Of a stretch of DNA of 52,431 bases, positions 17,607-26,266 are shown in pieces. The translations under genes and the position numbers were made by a program. This stretch comes from Rhizobiaceae bacterium (GTDB taxonomy: Bacteria; Pseudomonadota; Alphaproteobacteria; Rhizobiales; Rhizobiaceae), in contig JANQMU010000129.1 of assembly GCA_028279875.1 (NCBI GenBank), forward strand, positions 1 through 52,431. Direction: 5' to 3'. Numbering within the stretch: position 1 is the first letter of the stretch; each line of letters starts with the position of its first letter. The notes beneath the pieces are model-generated. The model worked only from the letters and a program-made list of their open reading frames with translations, was not told the origin of the DNA and did not search any database.

Positions 17607-18293
17607 TCAGCCGTCGGCCTTCAGAATATAGCCGGCCCCTCTTACTGTGCGCAGAAGCGCCTGGTCGAAGCCCTTCTCGATCTTGGAGCGAAGCCTTGAG
17701 ATGTGGACATCGATAACATTGGTCTGCGGATCGAAATGATAGTCCCAGACATTTTCCAGCAGCATCGTCCGGGTGACGACCTGACCGGCATGTTTCATCA
17801 GATATTCCAGCAAGCGGAACTCGCGCGGCTGCAATGTGATGCGTTTTCCGGCGCGATGCACCTCGTGGGCCAGTCGATCCAGTTCAAGATCGGCCACACG
17901 GTAAATTGTGTCGTTATCGCGTATGCCCTTGCGCCGGCCGAGAACCTCGACCCGGGCCAGCAATTCGGAAAAGGCGTATGGTTTGGGCAGGTAATCGTCG
18001 CCGCCGGCGCGAAGACCGGTGACGCGGTCGTCCACCTGGCCGAGGGCCGACAGGATCAGCACCGGCGTATCTATGGCCTTTTCACGCAGCGCACTGACGA
18101 TGGAAAGGCCGTCACGCTTGGGCAGCATCCGGTCGATCACCATGACGTCGTAGGTGTTCTCCGTCGCCAGGTGATAGCCAATGTCTCCATCGCTGGCGTG
18201 ATCGGTAACGATACCCGCTTCATTGAAGGCCTTTACCAGATACGCGGCGGCGTCGAGGTCGTCTTCGATAACCAGAATCTTCATATCCGGCAT
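17607..18293 (-). CDS. OmpR/PhoB-family response regulator
   Basis: A 228-residue cytosolic regulator with a receiver domain (acid pair E10/D11/D12, phospho-acceptor D54 in VIDRMLPKRDG, and a KPYAFSELLAR switch lysine) and a winged-helix DNA-binding domain (LTLQPREFRLLEYLMKHAGQ-like block, TNVIDVHISRLRSKIEKG). It is the partner of the HAMP kinase that follows. Two in-frame ATGs, three codons apart, could serve as start, and neither has a strong ribosome site. A terminator upstream separates it from degP. Its targets are unknown; degP is a candidate given the adjacency. Confidence 0.9.
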   Translation of the reverse strand: MPDMKILVIEDDLDAAAYLVKAFNEAGIVTDHASDGDIGYHLATENTYDVMVIDRMLPKRDGLSIVSALREKAIDTPVLILSALGQVDDRVTGLRAGGDDYLPKPYAFSELLARVEVLGRRKGIRDNDTIYRVADLELDRLAHEVHRAGKRITLQPREFRLLEYLMKHAGQVVTRTMLLENVWDYHFDPQTNVIDVHISRLRSKIEKGFDQALLRTVRGAGYILKADG

Positions 18294-18365
18294 ATTATTC
18301 AAATCTGACGTCGAAAAACAGGTCATCTTGTTCAGAGCCGGTTTGGATGAGATGGGGCGATACCC

Positions 18366-18405
18366 AAAAAATAAGTGGCAGCGGGCCGATGGGGGACCCG
18401 CTGCC
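18366..18405 (-). terminator. Rho-independent terminator after degP
   Basis: On the minus strand a perfect 9-base-pair stem (GGCAGCGGG/CCCGCTGCC, loop of 11) is followed within four bases by six T residues. It lies 56 bases after the degP stop and before the response regulator, so degP is a separate transcription unit. Confidence 0.75.
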
Positions 18406-18460
18406 TACAGAATCGGGCGGTTGGCCGGGGGCGACATAAATGACCGCCCACCCGATCTGC

Positions 18461-19987
18461 TCAACCGACAGCAACTGGCAATGCGACGAACCTGTTGCTG
18501 TCTTGGTTGCTCAACTGAAACAGAACGGCTTTGCGCCCGGCTTCAGTCGCGTTCTTCACGGCCGCGGCAACATCCTCGACCGTTTTGACATCGGTGTTGT
18601 TTACAGCGACGATAATGTCACCTTCCCGCATTCCGCGCTCGGCTGCAAGACCATCAGGCTCAATAGCTGTGATCATCAGGCCGGAACCCGATTCAGCCGG
18701 CACAACCGTCATGCCGAACTCCTTCAGTTCATGGCCGTCGGTGGACGGGCCGGGCTGAATATCGGCAGCCGCGCTCTCCGGTTCGTCGAGTTTTCCGATC
18801 TCGACCGTGACGGCGCGGGATTTCCCGTCCCGCCAGAGCGTGAGTTCGGTTTTTTCGCCGGGTTTCACCTTGGCGATCGTGCGGGCGAGGTCCTTCGGGT
18901 CCTCGACGAGTTCACCATTGACTGCCGTGACGATGTCACCGGATTTCAGGCCTGCCTTCTTCGCCGGGGAACCATCCTGCGGCTCGGTGATCAGCGCGCC
19001 CTGCGCCTCTGCCAAACCAAGTGATTCGGCGATATCGTCCGTCACCGGCTGAATCTGAACCCCCAGCCAACCGCGTTCGATCGTTCCATCATCCATCAGA
19101 TCGGCGACCACTTCACTGGCCAGCGACGCAGGAATTGCGAAGGCAATGCCGACATTTCCTCCGGAGGGAGAAAAGATGGCGGTGTTCACACCGATGACCT
19201 CACCCTCGAGATTGAAGGTCGGACCGCCGGAATTGCCGCGGTTCACGGCCGCGTCAACCTGCAGGAAGTCATCATAGGGACCCGAGCCGATGTCACGGCC
19301 GCGCGCCGAGATGATCCCGGCAGTCACCGTGCCGCCCAGTCCAAACGGGTTGCCGACGGCAACGACCCAGTCGCCGATTCGCGTCGTGTCTTCCTGATCG
19401 AACGCGACATAGGTGAATTCGCGATCCGCATCGACCTTGAGGACCGCCAGATCCGTCCGCGCATCCTTGCCGATCAGCCGGGCATCGAGTTCCGTGCCGT
19501 CATGCATGACGACGGAGAATTCGACGCCATTGGCGACGACATGGTTGTTGGTCACGATGAATCCGTCATCGGTGATGAAGAAGCCGGATCCCTGGGACAT
19601 CGGATTGATGCGTCCGCGAAGGTCCGGCTGTGCCGGAGCTCCCTCACCGCGCTCTCCGAATCCGAACGGGCCCTGCTGTCCGAACCGGTCGAAGAAACGA
19701 CGCATCGGACTGTCTTCAGGCAAATCCTCCAGGCCCGGCATTTCGAAGCTGCGGGAAGCAACCGGCCGGACGTTCGACTTGACGCGGACCGAAACGACGG
19801 CCGGCGTCACCGCCTCGACAACGTCCGCGAACCCCGGCATCGCCGGAGCCTCCAGGCGAACGGCGTCCGCATAGGCTTGATGAATTTTCGCTGGTATACC
19901 CGTGGTCAACATCACCGCCGCAATTCCAAATACCGCAGTCGAAGTCAACAATCCAATCCGGGCAGCGCGAGAGCTTTTTGCAAGCAT
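18461..19987 (-). CDS. degP: DegP/HtrA-type periplasmic serine protease
   Basis: Degrades or refolds damaged proteins in the periplasm. It is 508 residues long: an N-terminal signal or anchor segment (about 10-40, ending HQAYA), a trypsin-like domain with H149 (TNNHVVANG), D179 (RTDLAVLKV) and S253 (GNSGGPTFN), then two PDZ domains (from about 270 and about 410). All catalytic residues are present. AGAGGA lies 7-8 bases before the ATG. A strong terminator follows. In rhizobia degP sits beside the cytochrome c maturation genes and a two-component pair, as here. Confidence 0.95.
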   Translation of the reverse strand: MLAKSSRAARIGLLTSTAVFGIAAVMLTTGIPAKIHQAYADAVRLEAPAMPGFADVVEAVTPAVVSVRVKSNVRPVASRSFEMPGLEDLPEDSPMRRFFDRFGQQGPFGFGERGEGAPAQPDLRGRINPMSQGSGFFITDDGFIVTNNHVVANGVEFSVVMHDGTELDARLIGKDARTDLAVLKVDADREFTYVAFDQEDTTRIGDWVVAVGNPFGLGGTVTAGIISARGRDIGSGPYDDFLQVDAAVNRGNSGGPTFNLEGEVIGVNTAIFSPSGGNVGIAFAIPASLASEVVADLMDDGTIERGWLGVQIQPVTDDIAESLGLAEAQGALITEPQDGSPAKKAGLKSGDIVTAVNGELVEDPKDLARTIAKVKPGEKTELTLWRDGKSRAVTVEIGKLDEPESAAADIQPGPSTDGHELKEFGMTVVPAESGSGLMITAIEPDGLAAERGMREGDIIVAVNNTDVKTVEDVAAAVKNATEAGRKAVLFQLSNQDSNRFVALPVAVG

Positions 19988-20301
19988 GGTACTGTCCTCT
20001 TGTTGTCAGATGCGTCCCGAAACCCGAACGGTCTCGCGCATTTCGTTGATTCAACAGATAGGTAACGCCACATTACCGCTGCCTAACGAAAGCATGAATT
20101 ATTTGTAATCTTTGGGATTTCGCCGGGATGCAGGCCCCGCCACCGGCCGGAACGTGCACTGTCAGGACAGCAGGCATTCGCAGCCCTTTTGTCTTCGTTT
20201 TGACAAAAACCTCAAGAAAACGCGCTAAAATTCTGAAATATATGCCGAGATCGATTCAACGTGACAGGTCGATCCGTGAACCGGCGCTGTCATTGCCTGC
20301 T
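19988..20301. other. Intergenic region, 314 bases, holding the degP promoter region
   Basis: No gene seen. Near degP there is a short inverted repeat GGTAA-N7-TTACC (20061-20077), a possible operator. Further away is a 7-base-pair AT-type hairpin TTTTGTC/GACAAAA (20187-20208) that could weakly end the hydrolase-OsmC transcript. I could not place a convincing stress sigma-factor promoter. Confidence 0.4.
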
Positions 20302-21540
20302 CTATACCTCATCGACTGAAATCTTTGTGATCACCTTGGCGCCGCTTTCCAGTGTGCGGTGAACGGGGCACTTGTCGGCGATTTCGCTGATCTTGTTCGC
20401 GAGCGCGTCGGGCACGGTACCGTCAATTGTGATTGTCCTTTCAAATCTGTCGATCTTGCCGCTGCTTTCACGCTCGCTTTCGGTGCATTCGGCACAATCG
20501 GCGGCGTGGATTTTGGCATGCGAGACATCGACTGTGATTCGGCTCAGATCGGCTTTCTTGAAGCTAGCATACATGCGCAGGGTCATCGACGTGCAGGCCG
20601 CAAGGGCAGCCGACAAGAAGTCGTAGGGTGACGGGCCCGAATCGAGCCCGCCGACGCTGACCGGTTCGTCGGCAAAAAGGCGGTGCCGGCCGGCATGCAC
20701 CGTGTTTTGAAACTTCCCCTCGCCGGTTTCCGATACACGGACCGCTTCGACGACCTCGTCACCCTGCGGTTTGTCGGCGCGAAGATAACGCGAGGCCCAG
20801 CTGGCGATGATGGACGCGGCAAAGGCCGCATCCTCGGCCCGGGTGACCAGATGATCGGCATTGTCGAGCGACACGAAGCTCTTGGGATGTTTAGCCGCGC
20901 CGAAGATGGCAGCGGCATTTTCGATGCCCACGGTCTGGTCCACCGGCGAATGCAGAACGAGCAGCGCCTTGCGCATGGTCGAAATCCGGTCGGCGAGTGC
21001 CGCCTCGCGCACATCTTCCAGAAACTGCCTGCGGATGGTGAACGGCCGCCCGCCCAGCTGGACCGTCGCCTCCCCTTGCGTTTCGACCTCTTCGAGTTTG
21101 GCGCCGAAATTGTGGATGACATGCGCCACATCGGCCGGCGCGCCGATGGTTGCAACCGCCTTGACCTCGGGCACATCACCGGCCGCCGCGAGGACGGCGG
21201 CGCCGCCAAGGGAATGCCCGATCAGAATTGAGGGCGCTTCGTAATTCTCCCGCAGATAGGAGACCGCCGATTGCAGGTCGGCAACGTTCGATGAGAAATT
21301 GGTGGACGCGAATTCACCCTCGCTGGCGCCAAGGCCGGTGAAGTCGAATCGCAGAACGGCGATCCCGGCACGCGACAGCTCGGCCGATATCCGCTTGGCG
21401 GCAAGGATGTCCTTCGAGCAGGTGAAGCAATGGGCAAACAGCGCGAAGGCACGCACGCTGCCGGCGGGAATGTCCAGGCGAGCCGCCAGGCCGGCGCCCG
21501 AATGCCCCTCAAACTGCGCCTTGATCGAAGTCGACATCAT
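20302..21540 (-). CDS. Alpha/beta hydrolase-OsmC fusion protein
   Basis: A 412-residue cytosolic two-domain protein. Residues 1-250 form an alpha/beta hydrolase with nucleophile S110 in GHSLGG and probable partners D201 (SPVDQT) and H230 (NADHLV). Residues 265-412 are an OsmC/Ohr domain with the two reactive cysteines C316 (LAACTSMTL) and C391 (DKCPVHRTL), which in that family reduce organic hydroperoxides. The fusion is a known bacterial arrangement, so it may detoxify peroxidised esters or lipids (inference). GGGAG lies 7 bases before the chosen ATG; a GTG and an ATG slightly upstream are less likely. Stands alone behind ccmH. Confidence 0.88.
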   Translation of the reverse strand: MMSTSIKAQFEGHSGAGLAARLDIPAGSVRAFALFAHCFTCSKDILAAKRISAELSRAGIAVLRFDFTGLGASEGEFASTNFSSNVADLQSAVSYLRENYEAPSILIGHSLGGAAVLAAAGDVPEVKAVATIGAPADVAHVIHNFGAKLEEVETQGEATVQLGGRPFTIRRQFLEDVREAALADRISTMRKALLVLHSPVDQTVGIENAAAIFGAAKHPKSFVSLDNADHLVTRAEDAAFAASIIASWASRYLRADKPQGDEVVEAVRVSETGEGKFQNTVHAGRHRLFADEPVSVGGLDSGPSPYDFLSAALAACTSMTLRMYASFKKADLSRITVDVSHAKIHAADCAECTESERESSGKIDRFERTITIDGTVPDALANKISEIADKCPVHRTLESGAKVITKISVDEV

Positions 21541-21594
21541 CACCATGCTCCCGCGTTGCACGTCCCTGGAGGACGCCTTTCTCAGAGCAGGTTA

Positions 21595-22071
21595 TCAGCG
21601 ATCGTGATCACGCGATTGTAAAACTTTTTCGAGTTCGGCGTTTTCCTCAGCCGACAGCAAAGTTGGTGCTTCGCGCTGGTTGCGACGACCGATCCACAGA
21701 TAGGCAGCGCCGACAATAAGGACGATCAGCGGCATGCCCCAAAGCAGCAGGGTCTGGGCCGAAAAACGCGGCCTCAAAAGCACGAACTGTCCATAGCGCG
21801 ATACGATATAGTCGACAACTTCGCTGTCGCTGTCGCCCTCGGTCAGGCGCTGGCGGACAAGCAGTCTCAGATCCTTCGCCAGTTCCGCATCGGAATCATC
21901 GATCGACTGGTTCTGGCAGACGAGGCAGCGCAGGCCCAGGGAGATTTCACGTGCCCGCTCCTCCAGGACAGGATCGTCCAGTATCTCATCGGGCGTGACC
22001 GCGGGTGCCGTGGCGGCCGACAACGCCAGCATGGCAAGGGCAGCAACGAGGATTGCGATTCGACTCGTCAT
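21595..22071 (-). CDS. ccmH: Cytochrome c maturation protein CcmH (CycL)
   Basis: A membrane-anchored periplasmic thiol protein that reduces apocytochrome c and works with CcmF and CcmI in haem ligation. It is 158 residues, with a signal peptide of about 24 residues, the redox pair C49/C52 in LRCLVCQNQ, and a C-terminal anchor helix at about 108-128. The start ATG overlaps the ccmF stop (ATGA), so translation is coupled. Last gene of the ccmI-E-F-H operon. Confidence 0.95.
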   Translation of the reverse strand: MTSRIAILVAALAMLALSAATAPAVTPDEILDDPVLEERAREISLGLRCLVCQNQSIDDSDAELAKDLRLLVRQRLTEGDSDSEVVDYIVSRYGQFVLLRPRFSAQTLLLWGMPLIVLIVGAAYLWIGRRNQREAPTLLSAEENAELEKVLQSRDHDR

Positions 22072-24056
22072 TGCGGTTCTGCGGCCGGCACATTGGTCCG
22101 GCCCCTTTTTGCGGAGGGTGCGCCAACGCGCAGGCGACGGTCCGACAGCGAGACGATGCCGCCCAGCGACATGATGACAGCGCCGATCCAGATGAAGGTC
22201 ACCCATGGCTTCCACCACAGGCGGACCACCGTTCCGCCATCCGCGGTTTCATCGCCAAGCGCCACGTAGAGCTGGCTGGCGCCGGTGGTCAGGATACCGG
22301 CTTCGGTGGTCGGCATCTGGCGCGCCGTGTAGATGCGCTTTGCAGGTGTCATCTCGGCGATCACCTCGCCGTCCCGCAGGACCGAAAGCCGCCCCTGCGT
22401 TTCGGTGTAATTCGAACCATTATTGGGCCGCATTCCCTCAAACCGCAGTGCATAGGGGCCAGCGGTCGCCTGGTCTCCGGGCCGCAGTGTCGTTACCGCT
22501 TCCGTTGAAAACGCCGTGACGGTCACGATCCCGATGACGCAAACCCCTACTCCGAAATGCGCCATGGCAGTGCCGAAAGCGGACCGTGGCAGCCCCTTCA
22601 GGCGGAGCCACAAGACTGACGGTTTGACGCGCCCCAGGCCAGCGCGGGTCAGGAGGTCGGTCAGGCTGCCGGCGATCAGCCACACACCAAGCGCAACACC
22701 GAGAGCGGCGAGAACCGGAGCGCCGGTGGCGAAATAGATGACCGCGAGCGCCACCAGGAGCGATACGCCAGCGGCAAAATAGAGGCGCTGGCACACCGCC
22801 CAGAGGTCGCCGCGCTTCCAGGCCAGCAATGGGCCAAAGGGAACCGCCAGCAGGAGGGGGATCATCAAGGGCCCGAACGTCAGATTGAAGAAGGGCGGGC
22901 CGACGGAGATCTTCTCGCCGGTGATCGCCTCCAGGACCAGGGGGTACAGCGTTCCGACCAGAACGGTCGCCGTCGCCGTCGTCAGGAACAGGTTGTTGAG
23001 AACCAGTGCACCCTCGCGCGAGATCGGGGCGAATATGCCGCCCTGGCTCAAGGTCTGGGCGCGGATTGCGAACAGGAAAAACGCGCCGCCGATGAACAGC
23101 ACGAGAATGGCCAGGATAAAGACGCCGCGCGTCGGATCGGTGGCGAAGGCGTGGACTGAAGTGAGAACCCCGGAGCGGACCAGAAAGGTGCCGAGCAGCG
23201 ACAATGAAAACGTCATGATGGCAAGCAGGATGGTCCAGATCTTCAGCGCTTCGCGCTTTTCCATTACCAGCGCCGAATGCAGAAGGGCCGTCCCGGCAAG
23301 CCAGGGCATAAAAGAGGCGTTTTCGACCGGGTCCCAGAACCACCAGCCGCCCCAGCCCAGTTCGTAATAGGCCCAGTAGGACCCCATGGCGATGCCGGCG
23401 GTCAGCGTCGTCCAGGCCGCCAGCGTCCAGGGGCGGACCCATCGGGCCCAGGCCGCATCGATGCGGCCGTCAATGAGCGCGGCAACAGCGAAAGAGAAGC
23501 AGATCGAAAATCCGACATAACCGAGATAAAGCAACGGCGGATGGATCGCCAGCCCGATATCCTGCAGGATCGGATTGAGATCCCGCCCCTCGATCGGCGC
23601 CGGGTTCAACCGCGCAAACGGGTTCGATGTCAGCAGCACGAACAGCAGAAAGGTCGAGGTGATCCAGGCCTGTACGGCCAGAACATTGGCCTTGAGCTGC
23701 GACGGCAGATTGCCGCCGAACAGGGCAACAAGAGCGCTGAAGAACGCAAGAATCAGGATCCACAGCAGCATCGAGCCTTCGTGGTTCCCCCATACGCCGG
23801 ATATCTTGTAGATCATCGGCTTCAGCGTGTGCGAGTTCTCCCAGACATTCACAACCGAAAAATCGGAGGTCACGTAAGACACCGTCAGCGCGAAAAAGGA
23901 AAACAGGATCAAGGCAAAGCAAGCGAACGACGCGGCCGGCGCGAAATCCATGAGATTTTGATCCGACCGCCTGGCGCCGATAACCGGCAGCACTGATTGA
24001 AGGAGGGCCGTTGCCAGGGCCATGATCAGGGCATAATGCCCGAGTTCAACAATCAC
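22068..24056 (-). CDS. ccmF: Cytochrome c haem lyase subunit CcmF (CycK)
   Basis: A large polytopic inner-membrane protein that takes haem from CcmE and joins it to apocytochrome c. Its 662 residues match the family. The WWD haem-handling domain is clear (WGGWWFWDPVENASFMPWLA), and most of the chain is membrane helices with a periplasmic loop near the C-terminus (about 560-620). It starts with GTG, 9 bases after the ccmE stop; no in-frame ATG fits better. It overlaps ccmH by four bases. Confidence 0.96.
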   Translation of the reverse strand: MIVELGHYALIMALATALLQSVLPVIGARRSDQNLMDFAPAASFACFALILFSFFALTVSYVTSDFSVVNVWENSHTLKPMIYKISGVWGNHEGSMLLWILILAFFSALVALFGGNLPSQLKANVLAVQAWITSTFLLFVLLTSNPFARLNPAPIEGRDLNPILQDIGLAIHPPLLYLGYVGFSICFSFAVAALIDGRIDAAWARWVRPWTLAAWTTLTAGIAMGSYWAYYELGWGGWWFWDPVENASFMPWLAGTALLHSALVMEKREALKIWTILLAIMTFSLSLLGTFLVRSGVLTSVHAFATDPTRGVFILAILVLFIGGAFFLFAIRAQTLSQGGIFAPISREGALVLNNLFLTTATATVLVGTLYPLVLEAITGEKISVGPPFFNLTFGPLMIPLLLAVPFGPLLAWKRGDLWAVCQRLYFAAGVSLLVALAVIYFATGAPVLAALGVALGVWLIAGSLTDLLTRAGLGRVKPSVLWLRLKGLPRSAFGTAMAHFGVGVCVIGIVTVTAFSTEAVTTLRPGDQATAGPYALRFEGMRPNNGSNYTETQGRLSVLRDGEVIAEMTPAKRIYTARQMPTTEAGILTTGASQLYVALGDETADGGTVVRLWWKPWVTFIWIGAVIMSLGGIVSLSDRRLRVGAPSAKRGRTNVPAAEPQ

Positions 24057-24065
24057 CGTTCTGCC

Positions 24066-24509
24066 TCACTGTTCCCCACCCTGCCAATGGCCCATCTCCT
24101 TGAGGCTGTCGGCAACTTCTCTCGGCATATAGGTTTCATCATGCTTGGCCAGAACGGAATCGGCAACGAACATCCCGCCCGCCTGCGGGAAGGCGCCTTC
24201 CACGACCACGCCCTGCCCCTCCCGGAACAAGTCCGGCAAAATGCCGCGATAGCTGACCGAAATGCTGTTGGCGGTGTCGGTGACGGCGAAGGACACCGAG
24301 GACCCCTGCCCACGGATCACCGACCCGTCCTCGACGAGACCGCCCAGCCGGATCCGCGTGCCGGATCCCACCTGTTTCTCAACGACATCCGACGGCGAAT
24401 GGAAATAGACGATCTGATCCTGCAGGGCAAAAAGAACGAGCAGCACGGCAACGCCGATCACGCCGACGCCGCCAGCGATCACGGCCAGTCTTTTCTGCTT
24501 TCGGGTCAT
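24066..24509 (-). CDS. ccmE: Haem chaperone CcmE (CycJ)
   Basis: Binds haem covalently in the periplasm and delivers it to CcmF. It is 147 residues: an N-terminal anchor helix at about 8-28, a beta-barrel domain, and the haem-binding H123 in AKHDETYMP with Y127 four residues on, the classical H-x3-Y arrangement. The start overlaps the ccmI stop (ATGA). Confidence 0.96.
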   Translation of the reverse strand: MTRKQKRLAVIAGGVGVIGVAVLLVLFALQDQIVYFHSPSDVVEKQVGSGTRIRLGGLVEDGSVIRGQGSSVSFAVTDTANSISVSYRGILPDLFREGQGVVVEGAFPQAGGMFVADSVLAKHDETYMPREVADSLKEMGHWQGGEQ

Positions 24510-25639
24510 TCCGTTGATCCCCCGCTGTCAAGGCCGAGTTCCAGCGCCAGCGCGTTGAGTGCGGTCTGCTGGGCGGAACCGTCCTGGAAATGGCCCAGGG
24601 CCTGTCCCAATGCCCGCGTGGCGTCGTCGAGCCGTCCCAGAACCATGTAGGAGCGGATCAGCCGGAGCCAACCCTGGATATCCTCCGGATCTTCCTGAAG
24701 TCTCGCATCGAGCCCGGCGACCATACCGACAACCATCTCCCCGCGCTGCTCCTCGGACATGGCCATGGCGGCCTCGACATCGTCTTCGTCGGGTCCGGCC
24801 AGGCGCTGCATCTGATGGCGCACGGGCGGCATCCACAGCGCATCGGCGGGCGAGCTTTCGGCAATCTCCGTGAACGCCTGCAGCGCCGCATCCCGGTCGC
24901 CGTCCTGGGCCAGCGCCAGCGCCATGAAATAGGACGCATAGGGATTATCCGGTTCGAATTTCAACACCGCTTGAAACGCTTCGCGGGCTTGCGGGGTGAC
25001 AATGCCGCCGGCCTGCAGGAACAGGGCCTGGCCAAGACCCGCCTGGCGTATCGGCGTCGAGCCGAGGAGGCGGATTGCGTTGCTATAGGCGGTTACCGCC
25101 TGCGGCGCGCGGCCGAGACGCATATAGACGGGCGCTATGACATCCCAGCCCCGACCGTCATCCGGATCATCCGCCAGGGCCGCTTCAGCGTTTGCGAGCA
25201 GCTCTTCGATCGTCTGCCCGTTTTGCGCATCCCGGACGCTCGGATCCGTCTCCGGCACGGCCTGGCGGCCTGCGAAAGGCTGCGCCGGCATTCCGGGATT
25301 GCCGATCGACAGATATCCGGCAACGGCACAAACCGGCAGCAGAATAATGACCGCCAGCCGCCCGGCCCAAGACAGGCTGCGAACCGCATGCGCGCTTCGC
25401 TCCGTCTCTTTTGACACCTTGATCAGGCGGCGGCCGACCTCGGCCCGGGCGAATTCGGCTTCCTTGTCGGAAATGAGGTTGTTTTCGACGTCGCGGTCGA
25501 TCTCGCGCAGTTGATCCCGATAGACCTCGACGTCAAAATCCTGTTCCGTGGCTCCGCGACGGGTACGGCGCGCCAACGGCACCAGCAGAACGATCGCCAC
25601 GGCCGCCGTCATCGAAGCGGCCAAAATCCAGAACATCAT
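24506..25639 (-). CDS. ccmI: Apocytochrome c chaperone CcmI (CycH)
   Basis: Holds apocytochrome c tails in the periplasm for the haem lyase. It is 377 residues with a first helix at about 3-22, a cytoplasmic segment containing the family's YRDQLREIDRD block, a second helix at about 92-110, and a periplasmic region of TPR repeats (DGRGWDVIAPVYMRLGRAPQ and later copies). Two adjacent ATGs can serve as start. First gene of the ccm operon; the lipoprotein gene lies 90 bases upstream on the same strand. Confidence 0.93.
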   Translation of the reverse strand: MMFWILAASMTAAVAIVLLVPLARRTRRGATEQDFDVEVYRDQLREIDRDVENNLISDKEAEFARAEVGRRLIKVSKETERSAHAVRSLSWAGRLAVIILLPVCAVAGYLSIGNPGMPAQPFAGRQAVPETDPSVRDAQNGQTIEELLANAEAALADDPDDGRGWDVIAPVYMRLGRAPQAVTAYSNAIRLLGSTPIRQAGLGQALFLQAGGIVTPQAREAFQAVLKFEPDNPYASYFMALALAQDGDRDAALQAFTEIAESSPADALWMPPVRHQMQRLAGPDEDDVEAAMAMSEEQRGEMVVGMVAGLDARLQEDPEDIQGWLRLIRSYMVLGRLDDATRALGQALGHFQDGSAQQTALNALALELGLDSGGSTE

Positions 25640-25729
25640 GATCTTTGAATCATCGACCTTCGCGCGTTTGGATACAGGGCGCGCAGCTTTGCGCCCCGCC
25701 TCACCCTCGGTCTAGGGGAATTGAGAAGG

Positions 25730-26152
25730 CTAGACAAGCGGCGTCCAGGTGCCGTCCTCGTTGCGACAGGCGGTCCCACGGGTGCTGGTCGTCTGCCCGT
25801 TATTGTCGATCTTGTGCACATATTGCCGGCAATTCTGCGAGCCGACCTCATAGGGCTGAGCGGCATAGACCTCCCCGGAAATCGCCCGCTGGCTGCCCCG
25901 CCATGCGACGATTTGCCCGCTGGGTGCGACCTCAAGCGCCCGATATTCGGCCTCCAGCGCCTTCCTGCGGTCATCAGCGCTCAGAGTGGCCGACACTGTC
26001 GGGTCGATAATGCCGCCATTGAGCGCATCGATAACGGCATTTTTACCGCCACCGGACGGCACGAAGGAGGTCAGAACATTGCCGCCAGCGGAATTGTTCG
26101 CGCAACCCGCGATGATCAGCATCGATGCAACGATCAATGTTCCGGTTTTCAT
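25730..26152 (-). CDS. Small outer-membrane lipoprotein, 17-kDa surface antigen type
   Basis: A 140-residue lipoprotein with a lipobox near residue 17 (MLIIAGC). The body ends in a conserved block, CRQYVHKIDNNGQTTSTRGT followed by ACRNEDGTW, typical of the RT0821/Lpp0805-like and rickettsial 17-kDa surface antigen families. It is probably outer-membrane anchored; the function is unknown. The start is the second of two close ATGs: the GAGGG ribosome site is 8 bases from it but only 2 from the first. It lies between feuQ and ccmI on the same strand with gaps on both sides. Confidence 0.72.
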   Translation of the reverse strand: MKTGTLIVASMLIIAGCANNSAGGNVLTSFVPSGGGKNAVIDALNGGIIDPTVSATLSADDRRKALEAEYRALEVAPSGQIVAWRGSQRAISGEVYAAQPYEVGSQNCRQYVHKIDNNGQTTSTRGTACRNEDGTWTPLV

Positions 26153-26266
26153 GGCCATGCCCCTCGGGGTCCCTGCATGTTCGAAGCGGGCTTTGTTGCT
26201 GCGTCTTTCGCGACAATACTTAACTTCATATTGTGGCTTTGTTTTGATGATCATGGAAGCGAAAGA

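Noticed and set aside
20187..20208. Hairpin TTTTGTC/GACAAAA between degP and the hydrolase-OsmC gene
   Set aside because: AT-rich weak stem with no clear T-run after it on the minus strand; mentioned only in the gap entry.
25677..25696. GGGCGC/GCGCCC hairpin between the lipoprotein gene and ccmI
   Set aside because: No T-run on the minus strand and short stem; common in GC-rich DNA.
26213..26234. Inverted repeat ACAATA-N10-TATTGT upstream of the lipoprotein gene
   Set aside because: Six-base arms with a free spacer length in an AT-rich gap are expected by chance.
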